64,000 nt of DNA. Source: Ceratobasidium sp. AG-K. Taxonomy: Eukaryota > Basidiomycota > Agaricomycetes > Cantharellales > Ceratobasidiaceae. A program made the position numbers and the translations under genes. The stretch is taken from assembly GCA_037039685.1 (NCBI GenBank), contig JAWNGF010000017.1, forward strand, positions 496,001 to 560,000, read 5' to 3'. The notes under the pieces are model-generated. The model was not told where the DNA came from. It worked only from the letters and a program-made list of their open reading frames with translations, and made no database searches. Position 1 is the stretch's first letter; each line of letters begins with the position of its first letter. This document shows positions 1 to 8,757 of this stretch, piece after piece.

Positions 1-23
1 CTTCAATCTTTGGAAGTGGAAGA

Positions 24-899
24 ATGGAAAAATCAGCAGCGTCCAAACCAACTGAATTCCAGGGCAAGCAAGGAGCCAAGGCCAGGGATTTTACTTACTC
101 CTGCGCAAATTACATTGCCAACTCCCACTACGCCACTGCCTCGGATGAAAAGAAAATCTGTCTTATCATTTCGTACCTATGCGGCCCTGCTATTGACTGG
201 ATTTGCCCTTTCCAAGACCTACACAATGCAGGTGTACCCCAAGCCATTTTTACAAGTCTAGATATCTTTCAGCAGGAGTGGGAATTAGCCTTTGGCAAAA
301 TAGAACAAGTAGAGGTCTACAGACAGAAGTACAAGGCACTTTCCCAGACCAAAACAGTGGTCGAATACCTCACCCAATTTAGGATTCTGTTGGCACTGCT
401 AGACTACAACGAGCAGACCCTGAAAGATGACTTCTATGCGGGGCTCAAGGACAACATCAAGGATATGCTAACCTCCCAGGCCTATAACCGTCACAATGCA
501 ACACTACAGGAACTGTTCACTAGGACCCAGGAAATTGATGCCACACTCATTGCAAGGAACATGGAGAAAAAGGGAACCAACGTCCTGGAGAGGGCGACTT
601 TGAGCGGCACCCAGAAGCGGGTAACCACAAGCGCAACAGCGCATAGATACAAGAAAGGAGAGGCGATCTACACAGTTACTCCCCAGGGCAGCAAGAAGGG
701 CACAGTCAAGTCAATTAGCAAGAACAAACGCGGTTTCCTTACCCCCAAGGTCAAATGGGCTGATGGAACAACGTCGGAAATCCCCTTTAGCTTCATCAAA
801 CCAGATGCTCGCCAGGCTAGGTTGGAAGTAGCAGCAGTCACAAGCAAAACCACCTGTTACTGCTGCCAGAAAAAGGGGCATATTGCTAAAGATTGTTGA
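24..899 (+). CDS. gag: Gag polyprotein of element 1 (possibly 5'-partial)
   Basis: A 291-residue open frame. Residues ~5-170 look like a Ty3/gypsy capsid region rich in W/F/Y helices. A basic segment at ~205-275 contains a compact G-, V- and W-rich stretch that reads like a small beta-barrel (KOW/SH3-like), unusual inside Gag. The C-terminus is a CCHC zinc knuckle, CYCCQKKGHIAKDC (C-x2-C-x4-H-x4-C), for RNA packaging. The ATG at 24 is the first in frame, but similarity to other Gags suggests the true start may lie upstream of the window. No internal stops. The knuckle identification is firm; the barrel is inference. Confidence 0.8.
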   Translation: MEKSAASKPTEFQGKQGAKARDFTYSCANYIANSHYATASDEKKICLIISYLCGPAIDWICPFQDLHNAGVPQAIFTSLDIFQQEWELAFGKIEQVEVYRQKYKALSQTKTVVEYLTQFRILLALLDYNEQTLKDDFYAGLKDNIKDMLTSQAYNRHNATLQELFTRTQEIDATLIARNMEKKGTNVLERATLSGTQKRVTTSATAHRYKKGEAIYTVTPQGSKKGTVKSISKNKRGFLTPKVKWADGTTSEIPFSFIKPDARQARLEVAAVTSKTTCYCCQKKGHIAKDC

Positions 900-1059
900 A
901 CACAAATAGCAGCCTTGGAAGAAGTCGTTACTAGTGATTTGGAGTTGGGAAAAGGCAGCGACTGAGGGGAGCATCAGGCGCCCTAAAGTCGGAATTAGAT
1001 TGTGTAATCTCAGGAGATCGGAAGCAGTCTGTAAACAAAATATATCTTTGTTCCACCAA

Positions 1060-1400
1060 ATATGCAGAGCAGCTTCACATTCCCATCACAATCAAAAGCC
1101 TGAAAAACCTTATTACCGTAGCCATGATCAACTCAGGGGCATCAGGAAACTTCATTAACTCCGAATGTGTAAAGAAACACAAAATCCCAACAAAAAAGAA
1201 GAAGAGAGCAAGAAGGGTCCAGGTGATAGATGGCTGACCAATAGCAAATGGTTTAATTGACAAGGAATGCACCTTCCAAGTCATTATGAACAATCATGTG
1301 GAAGAAATTACTTGCAATATTGCACCATTAGGCCGACACACTGTGGTTCTGGGTATTCCCTGGCTGAAAAAACATAACCCCATCAAGCTTCCAGTCCCTA
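1060..1400 (+). pseudogene. Aspartic protease remnant of element 1
   Basis: Translation in the frame through 1120-1390 gives a retropepsin-like stretch: an active-site loop reading INSGASGNFI instead of the expected DSGA (Asp to Asn), and a later GRHTVVLGIPWL block typical of the protease C-terminal half. A TGA near 1237 (context D-G-stop-P) interrupts it. The sequence then jumps at about 1390-1430 into the middle of RT, so a large deletion removed the RT fingers and part of the palm. Confidence 0.7.
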
Positions 1401-1425
1401 ATAAACTTTATATTCAGGGATATTA

Positions 1426-2748
1426 TGGGGGTTTTCATACTTGTATACATTGATGATATCTTCATTTTTTCCAAATGAGTTGAAGATCATCTGGGACACA
1501 TCAAAGAGGTGCTAAAACAACTATGGGAACACAAGTTGATTGCAAGACTGAGGAAGTGCAAGTTCCATCAAACCAAACTGGATCAGGTAGGACTGGTTTT
1601 TTCAAATAAAGGGATCAAAACGGACCAGCAAAAGGTCACAGCAGCTAGGAATTGGAAAACCCTCAAGAATGTCAAGCAAGTCCAAGAGTTCCTAGGATTT
1701 GTCAATTTCTATCAAAGATTCATCCAAGACTTTGCTGGCAAAGCTAGACCCCTGTACAACCTACTCAAAAAGGATCAAAAGTGGCAATGGACAAGCAAAG
1801 AACAGGATGCCATGAACGCACTAAAGGAAGCTCTTAAGGTTGCACCTGTAATGATGCAACCCAATCAAAATAAGGAGTTTTTCCTCAAAACAGATGCATC
1901 AGGATTTGCCACAGTGTCGTGGGCCAACTCACTCCATCAGACTTGCCTGTCGTCTTGCCCCCCTGTCTCCTGCTTTGTGTTACTTTCCTGTTTGCCGCGT
2001 TGCCACCTTCTTGTGGTTATTCTGTTACATTGTGTAACGCGGCTGTGCTTTGTACGAGTCATGTCTGTTCATACAGCATGACTCACATGGACACTCCTGA
2101 CTGGTTGACTGCTTTGACTCATGTGGCTACGCTTTGTATGACTCGGCCACTTCTTGAATATATATAGAGGACTGACAAGCCTGGAAAACCCAGCTTGTTT
2201 TGTCTCATCAAAACATCCCCTTTGAGTGACACTTAGAACCACCCCTACCCTTAGAGCCTACAGACACTTAAGTGTGTTGCGGTTCAAGAGGTCACTTAGG
2301 TCTTAGTGCCATCCACTCTCCCTTGCGGCTTGTTCCATAGCCACCAAGAAGTAGCTTACAACACACAGGAGCAGTTTTATCTCAAAAAGATGAAGAAGGG
2401 AAATTACACCCAGTAGCCTTCCTCTCTAAATCACTAAATCCGGCTGAACAAAACTATGACATTTTCAATAAAGAACTATTGGTGGTTATTAGGGCCTTCA
2501 AGGAATGGCAGCGCTTACTTCAAGGCACGGAAAAAGCTGTTCAAGTCATAACAGATCACAAGAATTTGGAATACTTCTCCTCATCCAAACAACTGAACCA
2601 ACACCAAATCCGTTGGATGAACTTCCTAGTAGACTTCAACTTCCAAATCATATACAGGCCAGGAAACCAGAACAAAAAAGCAGATATTCTCTCAAGGCAA
2701 TACAATCTAGAACCTTTGGGGGGGGGTAGAGAACCAGGTTCTCCTTAA
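1426..2748 (+). pseudogene. pol: RT/RNase H remnant of element 1, split by a solo LTR
   Basis: Starts abruptly just before the catalytic ILVYIDDIF motif (1440-1464), followed by the RT thumb block with FLGFVNFYQRFI and RNase H. A TGA follows FSK within 30 codons. The frame is interrupted after KTDASGFAT (1909) by the LTR at 1915-2363 and resumes at 2369 as GAVLSQK, so removing the LTR and one TSD restores continuity. RNase H continues through LEYF and the RPG motif to ~2700. A G-run at 2717-2725 shifts the frame before integrase. Confidence 0.85.
1915..2363 (+). mobile_element. Solo LTR of the element-2 family in element 1 RNase H
   Basis: 449 bp, starting TGTCGTGGGCC and ending TTACAACA, closely resembling the LTRs of elements 2-7. 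Flanked by a perfect 5-bp target-site duplication CACAG (1910-1914 and 2364-2368). Contains TATA-like ATATATATAG near 2157. Being solo with intact TSD, it is the product of LTR-LTR recombination after insertion of a full element. Confidence 0.95.
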
Positions 2749-2764
2749 ACCAGACATTTTTATT

Positions 2765-4225
2765 TTGGCTATCACCCCTGACCAAGAGATCAACAACCTA
2801 ATCAGAGAAGCAATCCTTGAAGATCCCAGATTAGACAGAGCTCATAGCAAGCTAAGAAATGGCAAAAAAGTCAAAGACTGGGAATACAAAGAAGGACTCC
2901 TAATGTTCAAAGGAAGGATCTTTGTCCCCAAAGATGAAACTGTCAGAAATCTGATATTGGAGTTGTGCCATGACAATGTCACAGCTGGTCACCCTGGACA
3001 AGCAAGAACATTGGAATTAGTCTCAAGAACTTACTACTGGCCAACCATGAAGAAATTTGTCAACTCTTACATGTCACACTGCAAAACATGCATTTGAGTT
3101 AAACCGTCAAACTAACTCCCCATGGGACTACTGCGTCCTTTACATATTCCTGAGAGACCTTGGGAGGAGATCTCCTATGACATGATTATAGGGCTCCCAG
3201 AGTCAGAAGGATATGACGCAATCTTGACAGTTGTAGATTGGTTCTCCAAGATGGCACACTATCTCCCTTGCAAATCAACAGCCACAGCAGTAGACATAGC
3301 CAATATCTTTGTTGCAAACATTTGGAAACTTCACAGCACCCCAAAAGCAACAGTCTCAGACAGAGGATCCACTTTCAATTCAAAATTCATCCAGCATCTG
3401 TACAAACGGTTGGATGTAAAACCCACCTTCAGCACAGCCTACCACCCAAGAACAGATGGACAGTCAGAACGGGCAAACCAGGTCATTGAAATCTTTATCA
3501 GGGCTTTTGTCAACCATAGGCAAAACAATTGGGTGGCCCTACTCCCTATGGCAGAATTTGCTTACAACAATGGAATCCAAGCATCCACTGGCAAAACCCC
3601 CTTCCAGATCTGCCATGGTTCAAACCCTAGAATGAACATCAGGGAAGAATCAGACTATACTGTTCCTGAAGCTGATGCCCATGCGGAATTCCTGTTGAAA
3701 GGATATGATGAAGTCAAAGCTGCCCTTATTCTAGCAAACCAGTCCTACAAATACTACTTTGATAAAGGAGCCAAAGAACCAGAAGAGATAAACCTGGGAG
3801 ATAAAGTCTGGCTTAATCATCAAAACATATCCACAGACAGACCTTCAGTAAAACTCTCCCACAAAGTTTTAGGCCCTTACAAAGTACTGGAAAAAGTAGG
3901 GACTCACGCCTTTAGACTGGAATTACCAAAATCAATGAAGATTCATCCTGTCTTCCATGTCATGCTACTTAAAAAATTCCACCCTGATCCCCATGGTTGC
4001 GAACCTGCTCAAGCACCCCCTATTGTCACACAAGAAGGAGAAGAAGAGTGGGAAGTGGAGGAGATCCTTAACTCCAAGAAAATTTGTTGTCAACTCCACT
4101 ATTACATCAAATGGAAAGGATACTCTCATGCAGACAATTCTTGGCAATCAAAGGAAGACCTCAAGAATGCTCCTGAACTAGTTGATAAATTCCACAGACT
4201 CCATCCCACCGTGCCAGGCCCTTAG
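2765..4225 (+). pseudogene. pol: Integrase with chromodomain, element 1
   Basis: Continuous integrase except for TGA 3095-3097 (expected Arg) and TAA 3113-3115 (expected Gln), both explicable by C-to-T. The H-x-H-x-C-x2-C zinc domain (AGHPGQARTLE, then SHCKTC) is followed by the DDE core: D in VVDWFSKM, D in VSDRGSTF, E in GQSERANQ. After a GPYKVL/HPVFHVMLLKKF barrel the C-terminus carries a chromodomain (EWEVEEIL, YYIKWKGYSHADNSW), which targets integration to modified histones in chromoviruses. Downstream of 3122 the frame is intact for 367 codons, the best-preserved part of element 1. Confidence 0.9.
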
Positions 4226-4235
4226 GAGGGGGTAA

Positions 4236-4649
4236 TGTCATGAGCTGACTAAGCTCAGACATTTTATTGTGATTTTATATCTTTTTTTCCGAACACTTTC
4301 CTTTTTTGGTACAAATGTCCTCTGGCCCTTAACTTGTATCATGTGATGTATTTGTCTTTCCATTTGATATCATTGTGGCTTCCAGAACTTCCAGAATGTC
4401 AAGTCATATCTCTTATCTTGCTTATCACTGGTTGTACTTGGCTTTCCCACACTGATATGTAATGACATGGCACTGATCCCTCATGTATATAAACCCAGAG
4501 GTCAAGCCGGTTAACAACAAGGCTTGACCTCCTCTCCACTAGGACTTGCTTCAATCAAATCCTCTTACTATCACTGTTCCTTGGGTTCTAAGACTTCTTA
4601 CAGTTGAACCCCTTAACTTTTATACACCTAATTGACCAAAGTTGGGACA
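4236..4649 (+). mobile_element. 3' LTR of element 1
   Basis: 414 bp, TGTCATGAGC...GTTGGGACA, preceded by polypurine tract AGGAGGGGG (4225-4233). Both ends are confirmed by the solo copy at 37429-37844, which has the same termini and a TSD. Contains TATATAAA near 4487 followed by an 11-bp perfect inverted repeat (4498-4508 and 4521-4531; 12-nt loop), placed where the RNA 5' end should form. Confidence 0.9.
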
Positions 4650-4718
4650 CTTAGGTCTTAGTGCTGTCCACTCTCCATTGCGGCTTGTCTCATAGCCACC
4701 AAGAAGTAGCTTACAACA
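4650..4718 (+). mobile_element. 3' end fragment of an element-2-family LTR
   Basis: Matches the last ~70 bp of family-2 LTRs (CTTAGGTCTTAGTG, GCCACCAAGAAGTAGCTTAC, end ACAACA). It abuts the 3' LTR of element 1 exactly, so element 1 most simply inserted into a family-2 LTR whose left part lies upstream of the window. Confidence 0.75.
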
Positions 4719-5058
4719 CAGTCACCTTAATACATTTTTGTTAGTTAGAGCCAAGTAATGACAAGCATAGAAATACTTACCTTCATTTGCTGGGTGGTTC
4801 AACACAAAGCCACTGCTTGCACCTAATGGCACCTGCAATAGCACTTTGATCTAAATCTTATGTCAGCATCACCCAGTTATTGTAGTTGCTCTACCTTACC
4901 TGAGAACACTGGTCCTGAGCATCCATGGCAGCTGCTTGATTGCGTCTAACCTTCTGAAGAGGCTGTCAGATGTCTTGCATTTCAGTGTTGTTGCATTGTT
5001 CCTGGAGTGAATCCATGAGTGCCCTAACAAGGTCTTGCCCCATTGCTTGCATGTAGTC
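4719..5058. other. No recognisable feature
   Basis: AT-moderate sequence without a convincing coding frame, intron signals or repeat family I can identify. Confidence 0.5.
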
Positions 5059-5785
5059 CATCTGTAAAACTCCTGGGAGCTACATAGTGCTATATAGTGC
5101 TATGTAGCTCTGTAGCAAAGGTTCTACATCCTCTATATCTAGCAGTCTGGAGCAGTGCCCACTGCTATATAGCACTATATAGCACTATGTAGCCAAGGCC
5201 CAATTTGGTGATTCCAACAAAAAGGTTTGAGAAAGATGGCTGTGCACTTACCATATATGGTAATGATATTCACAGATAGGCAATTTGATATGCTTTCCTA
5301 ACATACCCATTTTGGGACAAACTTTTGAACCAGCCAGCAGATTTCCATCCCCTTGGTACCAATGTGACTATATGCTATAAAATACCCCCAGGTGGAGTTT
5401 TGGGGGTTCACTCAGGCAGGTGAAACAGGGGGAAAAACAACTTAAAGTAGCAGGGTGGCACTTGAAGTTTAAAGTCAGCTGAGTTCCTATAAAGGGTAGA
5501 TTGCATCCCTATATGGAATTTCAAATATTACCAAAAAAGGAAAATTTCAAATCATCTTAGAATCATAAATTACCATATATGGAAATTTATTTATCCAAAT
5601 TTCGACTAATTACATACCATATATGGTAAGTACACAGCCATCTTTTTCAAACCTTTTTGTTGGAATCACCAAATTGGGCCTTGGCTACATTTTGCTATAT
5701 AGTGCTATATAGCAGTGGGCACTGCTCCAGACTGTTAGATATAATAGAGGATGTAGAACCTTAGCTCCCAGGTGTTTTACAGATG
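5059..5785. mobile_element. Inverted-repeat element A (727 bp)
   Basis: Imperfect terminal inverted repeats: left 5059-5263, right ~5613-5785. Outer ends are CATCTGTAAAAC and GTTTTACAGATG. Each arm carries tandem ~10-mers of the type TATATAGCAC (with TAGTGCTATA on the opposite side), a block CTGGAGCAGTGCCCACTGC, and the palindrome (T)TACCATATATGGTA(A) at its inner end. The left arm has an extra ~30 bp of TAGTGCTATA repeats. The core (about 5275-5395) is similar to 41630-41757 in element B, including TTTTGAACCAGCCA and AAAATACCCCCAGGTG. No transposase frame, so a non-autonomous element is likely. No clear TSD. Confidence 0.7.
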
Positions 5786-5990
5786 CATCAATGTATTGTT
5801 ATTTGAGACATTATTGAGTGTAATATGTCCAATCTGGAATCAACATATGCTTCAGGTGTGATCACTAGTGAGTATCCTATCCTTAACCTTGTGTGTGATA
5901 CCAGCCTCCTCAAACACTCTGAAAAGTGCTTCCCCAACACTTTTGCCAGTGTGATGGCCTTGGATCCACTGGAATGCAAAGAGGTGCTGA
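5786..5990. other. No recognisable feature
   Basis: Short frames on both strands here show no family resemblance, and neither strand has splice-linked exons I can support. Confidence 0.4.
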
Positions 5991-6455
5991 CTGTAACTAT
6001 ATGTGCACAAGTCAAGACTGAGAGATACTTGGCACCCAAAGAGCTGTGAACTGTAGACTGTGAATGGTGCTGAGGCCTGAGGATCCAAGGTAACCCTGAG
6101 GGAAACCCAGTGAGGAACTGCTTGGTAGGGCAATGACAAGGCAAAACAAGATGGGGATACCATGCTTGCTGTTGCCTCAATATATATTCAGAAACAGCAG
6201 GAGTCATACTCATGCCAAGAAAACAAGTCATACAGAACAACCAATTAGAGCACTCTATGAGTCATGTCCTATAAAGGAACATGACTTGCCAAGAAAGCAA
6301 GACGCAAGACAATAGGAAAGAGAAGCAGTGTAAGGCTGTGCACAGACAAAGGAAAGCAGAACAAGGGGAGACACAACAAAGAGCAAAGTAAACAATGGAA
6401 ACAGAAGGACAACAGCCACAAGACAAAGTCTATGGAGGGGCCTTGGGTCACAACA
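5990..6455 (-). mobile_element. Diverged LTR related to the element-2 family
   Basis: On the minus strand the order of blocks matches family-2 LTRs: GGGTCACAACA at the outer end (6455), the AGTCATGT..ACATGACT dyad (6260-6286), AAGTCATAC, ATATATATT (near 6180) and CAAAACAAGATGGGG (near 6145). Identity is visibly lower than among elements 2-7, so it is an old or separate lineage. The lower boundary is estimated from LTR length only. Confidence 0.6.
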
Positions 6456-6513
6456 CACATCCACACAGCAGCAAAAGGCAATGGAACTGGCAGGATTCAA
6501 CAAAGCACAATGC

Positions 6514-6990
6514 TGTCCTGACTCAACAATTAGGTAGCTTAGTGATATGGTTAAGAAGCTCAATTGCAAATATGCAAGAGCTTAAGGAAGGGCAATGGTT
6601 TAGATAGATGAGTAGAATTGGCAAGTCCTATGGAAAGGAGGGCAAGCCATGTTGTTTACAGGCTTGCCCTCCAAGCTTATATACATGAGTGTGCACTGCC
6701 CTGTATAAACAGAGGCAACATGGGAACTCTATCTATATCAATTACATGATCCAACTTGATATGACTAGGCTTATCAGATGTTGAATCACACTGGCACATT
6801 ACTCTGACTCTAACTGGTTTTTACCTTGTTCCTGCAGTGCTTGAATGGATCCCCTGTCCCAGTGCTTGAAACCTGCCATGACTCCTGGAACCCAATCCAA
6901 TTATATACTACCCCTGATCAGCCGCCCACCTTGGTGATACCCACTTGGTGATGCTCAGGCCCACTCAGGCCCAGACTATGACTGATCACA
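6514..6990 (-). mobile_element. Diverged LTR related to the element-1 family
   Basis: Begins TGTCCTGACTC and follows the reverse complement of the element-1 LTR through CAATTAGGTA, a TTAAG..CTCAA block, GGCAAGTCCTA and a TATA-containing segment (TTATATAC near 6680). It keeps the TATA-proximal inverted repeat: GGAGGGCAAGCC (6637-6648) and GGCTTGCCCTCC (6661-6672), with a 12-nt loop. The upper boundary is unclear (6990 to 7086). Confidence 0.6.
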
Positions 6991-7086
6991 TCTCTTGCGA
7001 GTTGTTTATGTTTCCATTTAGTTCTCTACCTGTATACTTCATACTATGAAAAATAGAAAAATGAGTATTTGATCCAATCTGGCACA

Positions 7087-7369
7087 AATGAACAAGTGGC
7101 CACAAGTGCTATGGCTAGCTCATTCAACTTGGGAGGCTGGTGCAGGTTGGGAATGTGACCATGATGCTCATGAGTACTCAAGAGCCCTTGGCATATTCCT
7201 AATTCAGCTCCAAATTACTGGCAAGCCCCCTGATGGGCTCATGAGTGCTTGTTGGACCTGGAGGGTTGTAAATAATGTAAATGAGCTGTCGTTAAAAGCC
7301 AAACCCTCACAAGACCTCATGAGCTCTCATGAGATATTAGGTTTTTGCTGATGTCCTGATGCCCCTCCT
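7087..7369. other. No confident feature; possibly decayed upstream LINE sequence
   Basis: It precedes the recognisable LINE RNase H region, but I could not align a frame to a reverse transcriptase. Confidence 0.35.
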
Positions 7370-8278
7370 TCTCAACAAAGCTTGCCAACAAGCTGCCATC
7401 TGTTTAGCAGTGTGCCCCACCAAACACCCCCTCCATTGAGCTGTCATGAAATGCACCATAGGCCAAAAGGCTCACATAACCCCACTCCAACACATATTGT
7501 GCTTTACAGACTGCGAGCCCTCCGACTTTGAGAAGTGGCCACTTGACTGCCGACTGGTAGTTGAGGCCCACTTCAGCGACTTCCCCAGCCACGCCCAAGC
7601 TATCATGGATACCTGGACAGATGACTCCCATCTCCAAGTATACTTGGATGGGGCAGCGGCCCTCCAGGGGTAGCAGCAGTAGCTGTAATGTGGATTTATG
7701 ACCAGGCCCAGTTGGCCATGGGTGTAAGGCTTGGTGAACTAGGGGAGCACTTGGTGCTTGACGCAGAACTCATGGGAATCCTACTGGCAACACAACTAAT
7801 AGCGCAAGAGGACAGCATTGACAATGCAACCATTTTCAGTGATTCACAGGCAGCTATCTCCCGCACCAACAGGAAAGCTCAGGGAGTGACACGGGCACTG
7901 TTAAAGGCGGTACAAAGAGCGCTCAGGAGAGCACGTAGCTGAGTGGGCAGTACTACCATCCACCTTAAGTTGTGTCTGGGACATGCTGGAGTCAGCGGAA
8001 ACAAGGCTGCAGATAGAGAGGCAGATGCAGCAATGCGTGGCAAAGCCTACCCCTCCAAGTTGGTTCCTAGCACCCTATGCAACTCCTGCCCCCCACCAAC
8101 CCACAATCCTCAGAAAGAAGCTACAGATGGAGAACCAAGCCAAAGCTGAGAGCCACTGGAAGACCTCAAAGCCAGGGCAGGTTCACAGTGACCAACACCC
8201 AAACATAGCAGCAGGGGACTTTATTGCCCACTCACACCCCCTCTCACAAGCTGAGGCAACCCTCCTTTTCCGCCTCAC
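7370..8278 (+). pseudogene. LINE ORF2 C-terminal part with RNase H, left half
   Basis: A short stretch with ACQQAAICLAV resembles the end of a LINE RT. RNase H follows: D in QVYLDGAA, E in LDAELMGILLA, D in FSDSQAAIS, and H/D in GHAGVSGNKAADREAD. A one-base deletion near 7665 joins two frames and a TGA at 7940-7942 interrupts. The frame ends LLFRLT at 8278, where element 2 is inserted, and continues at 22736 after it. A Tad1-like fungal LINE (RT plus RNase H plus C-terminal zinc finger) is the likely source. Confidence 0.8.
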
Positions 8279-8735
8279 TGTCGTGAGCCTTGCTCACTCC
8301 ATTAGACTCGTCTGCGCCTCCTCCTATCTTGTGGCTGTGTTTACTATGTTTTGTTTCTCTTTTCCCGCCGCATTGCCACCTTCTTGTGGTTTTCCTGTTA
8401 CATTGTGTAACGCGGCTGTGCTTGGTACAAGTCATGTCTGTTCATACAGCATGACTCATATGGACACTCCTGACTGGCTGTTATGTATGACTCGTGTGGC
8501 TGCGTCTTGTATGACTCAGTCGCTTTCCAAATATATATAGAGGACCAACAAGCCTGGTAACCCCAGCTTGTTTTGTCTCGTCAAACATCCCCTTGAGTGA
8601 CACTTGGAACCACCCCTACCCTCAAGAGCCTACAGACACTTAAGTGTGTTGCGGTTCAAGAGGTCACTTAGGTCTTAGTGCCGTCCACTCTCCATTGCGG
8701 CTTGTCTCATAGCCACCAAGAAGAAGCTTACGACA
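8279..8735 (+). mobile_element. 5' LTR of element 2
   Basis: TGTCGTGAGCC...CTTACGACA. TATA-like TATATATA at 8532-8539. The segment AGCTTGTTTTGT at 8565-8576, ~30 nt downstream of TATA, would be at the RNA 5' end and is exactly complementary to the primer-binding site. U3 carries repeated ATGACTC motifs and the dyad AGTCATG..CATGACT around a TTCATA centre. Confidence 0.95.
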
Positions 8736-8737
8736 TT

Positions 8738-8749
8738 ACAAAACAAGCT
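8738..8749 (+). promoter_or_regulatory. Self-complementary primer-binding site of element 2
   Basis: ACAAAACAAGCT, 2 nt after the LTR, is the exact reverse complement of 8565-8576 in the same LTR. This is the arrangement of Tf1-type self-priming, in which the folded-back RNA 5' end primes minus-strand synthesis instead of a tRNA. Every family-2 copy with an intact start has the same 12-mer. Confidence 0.8.
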
Positions 8750-8757
8750 TATCAACC

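Larger units (their letters stand above)
1..4649 (+). mobile_element. Element 1: decayed Ty3/gypsy chromovirus, 5' end outside window
   Basis: The order gag, aspartic protease remnant, RT/RNase H, integrase, chromodomain, polypurine tract, LTR is that of a chromovirus. The 5' LTR would lie left of the window. Damage includes a deletion removing the N-terminal half of RT (junction near 1390-1430), a solo LTR of another family inserted in RT/RNase H (1915-2363), a frameshift in a G-run near 2717-2725 and several C-to-T stop codons. The element is non-autonomous now. Its LTR belongs to the same family as the solo LTR at 37429-37844. Confidence 0.9.

Noticed and set aside
1919..2167. Repeated short frames with MTHMDTPDW, also near 8300, 15100, 38700, 44800, 52200 and 58400
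   Set aside because: The peptide recurs because it is a translation of the LTR U3 region; conservation follows the DNA, and no start or gene context supports a protein.
5788..6240. 150-codon frame on minus
   Set aside because: No recognisable family, and much of it overlaps a diverged LTR.
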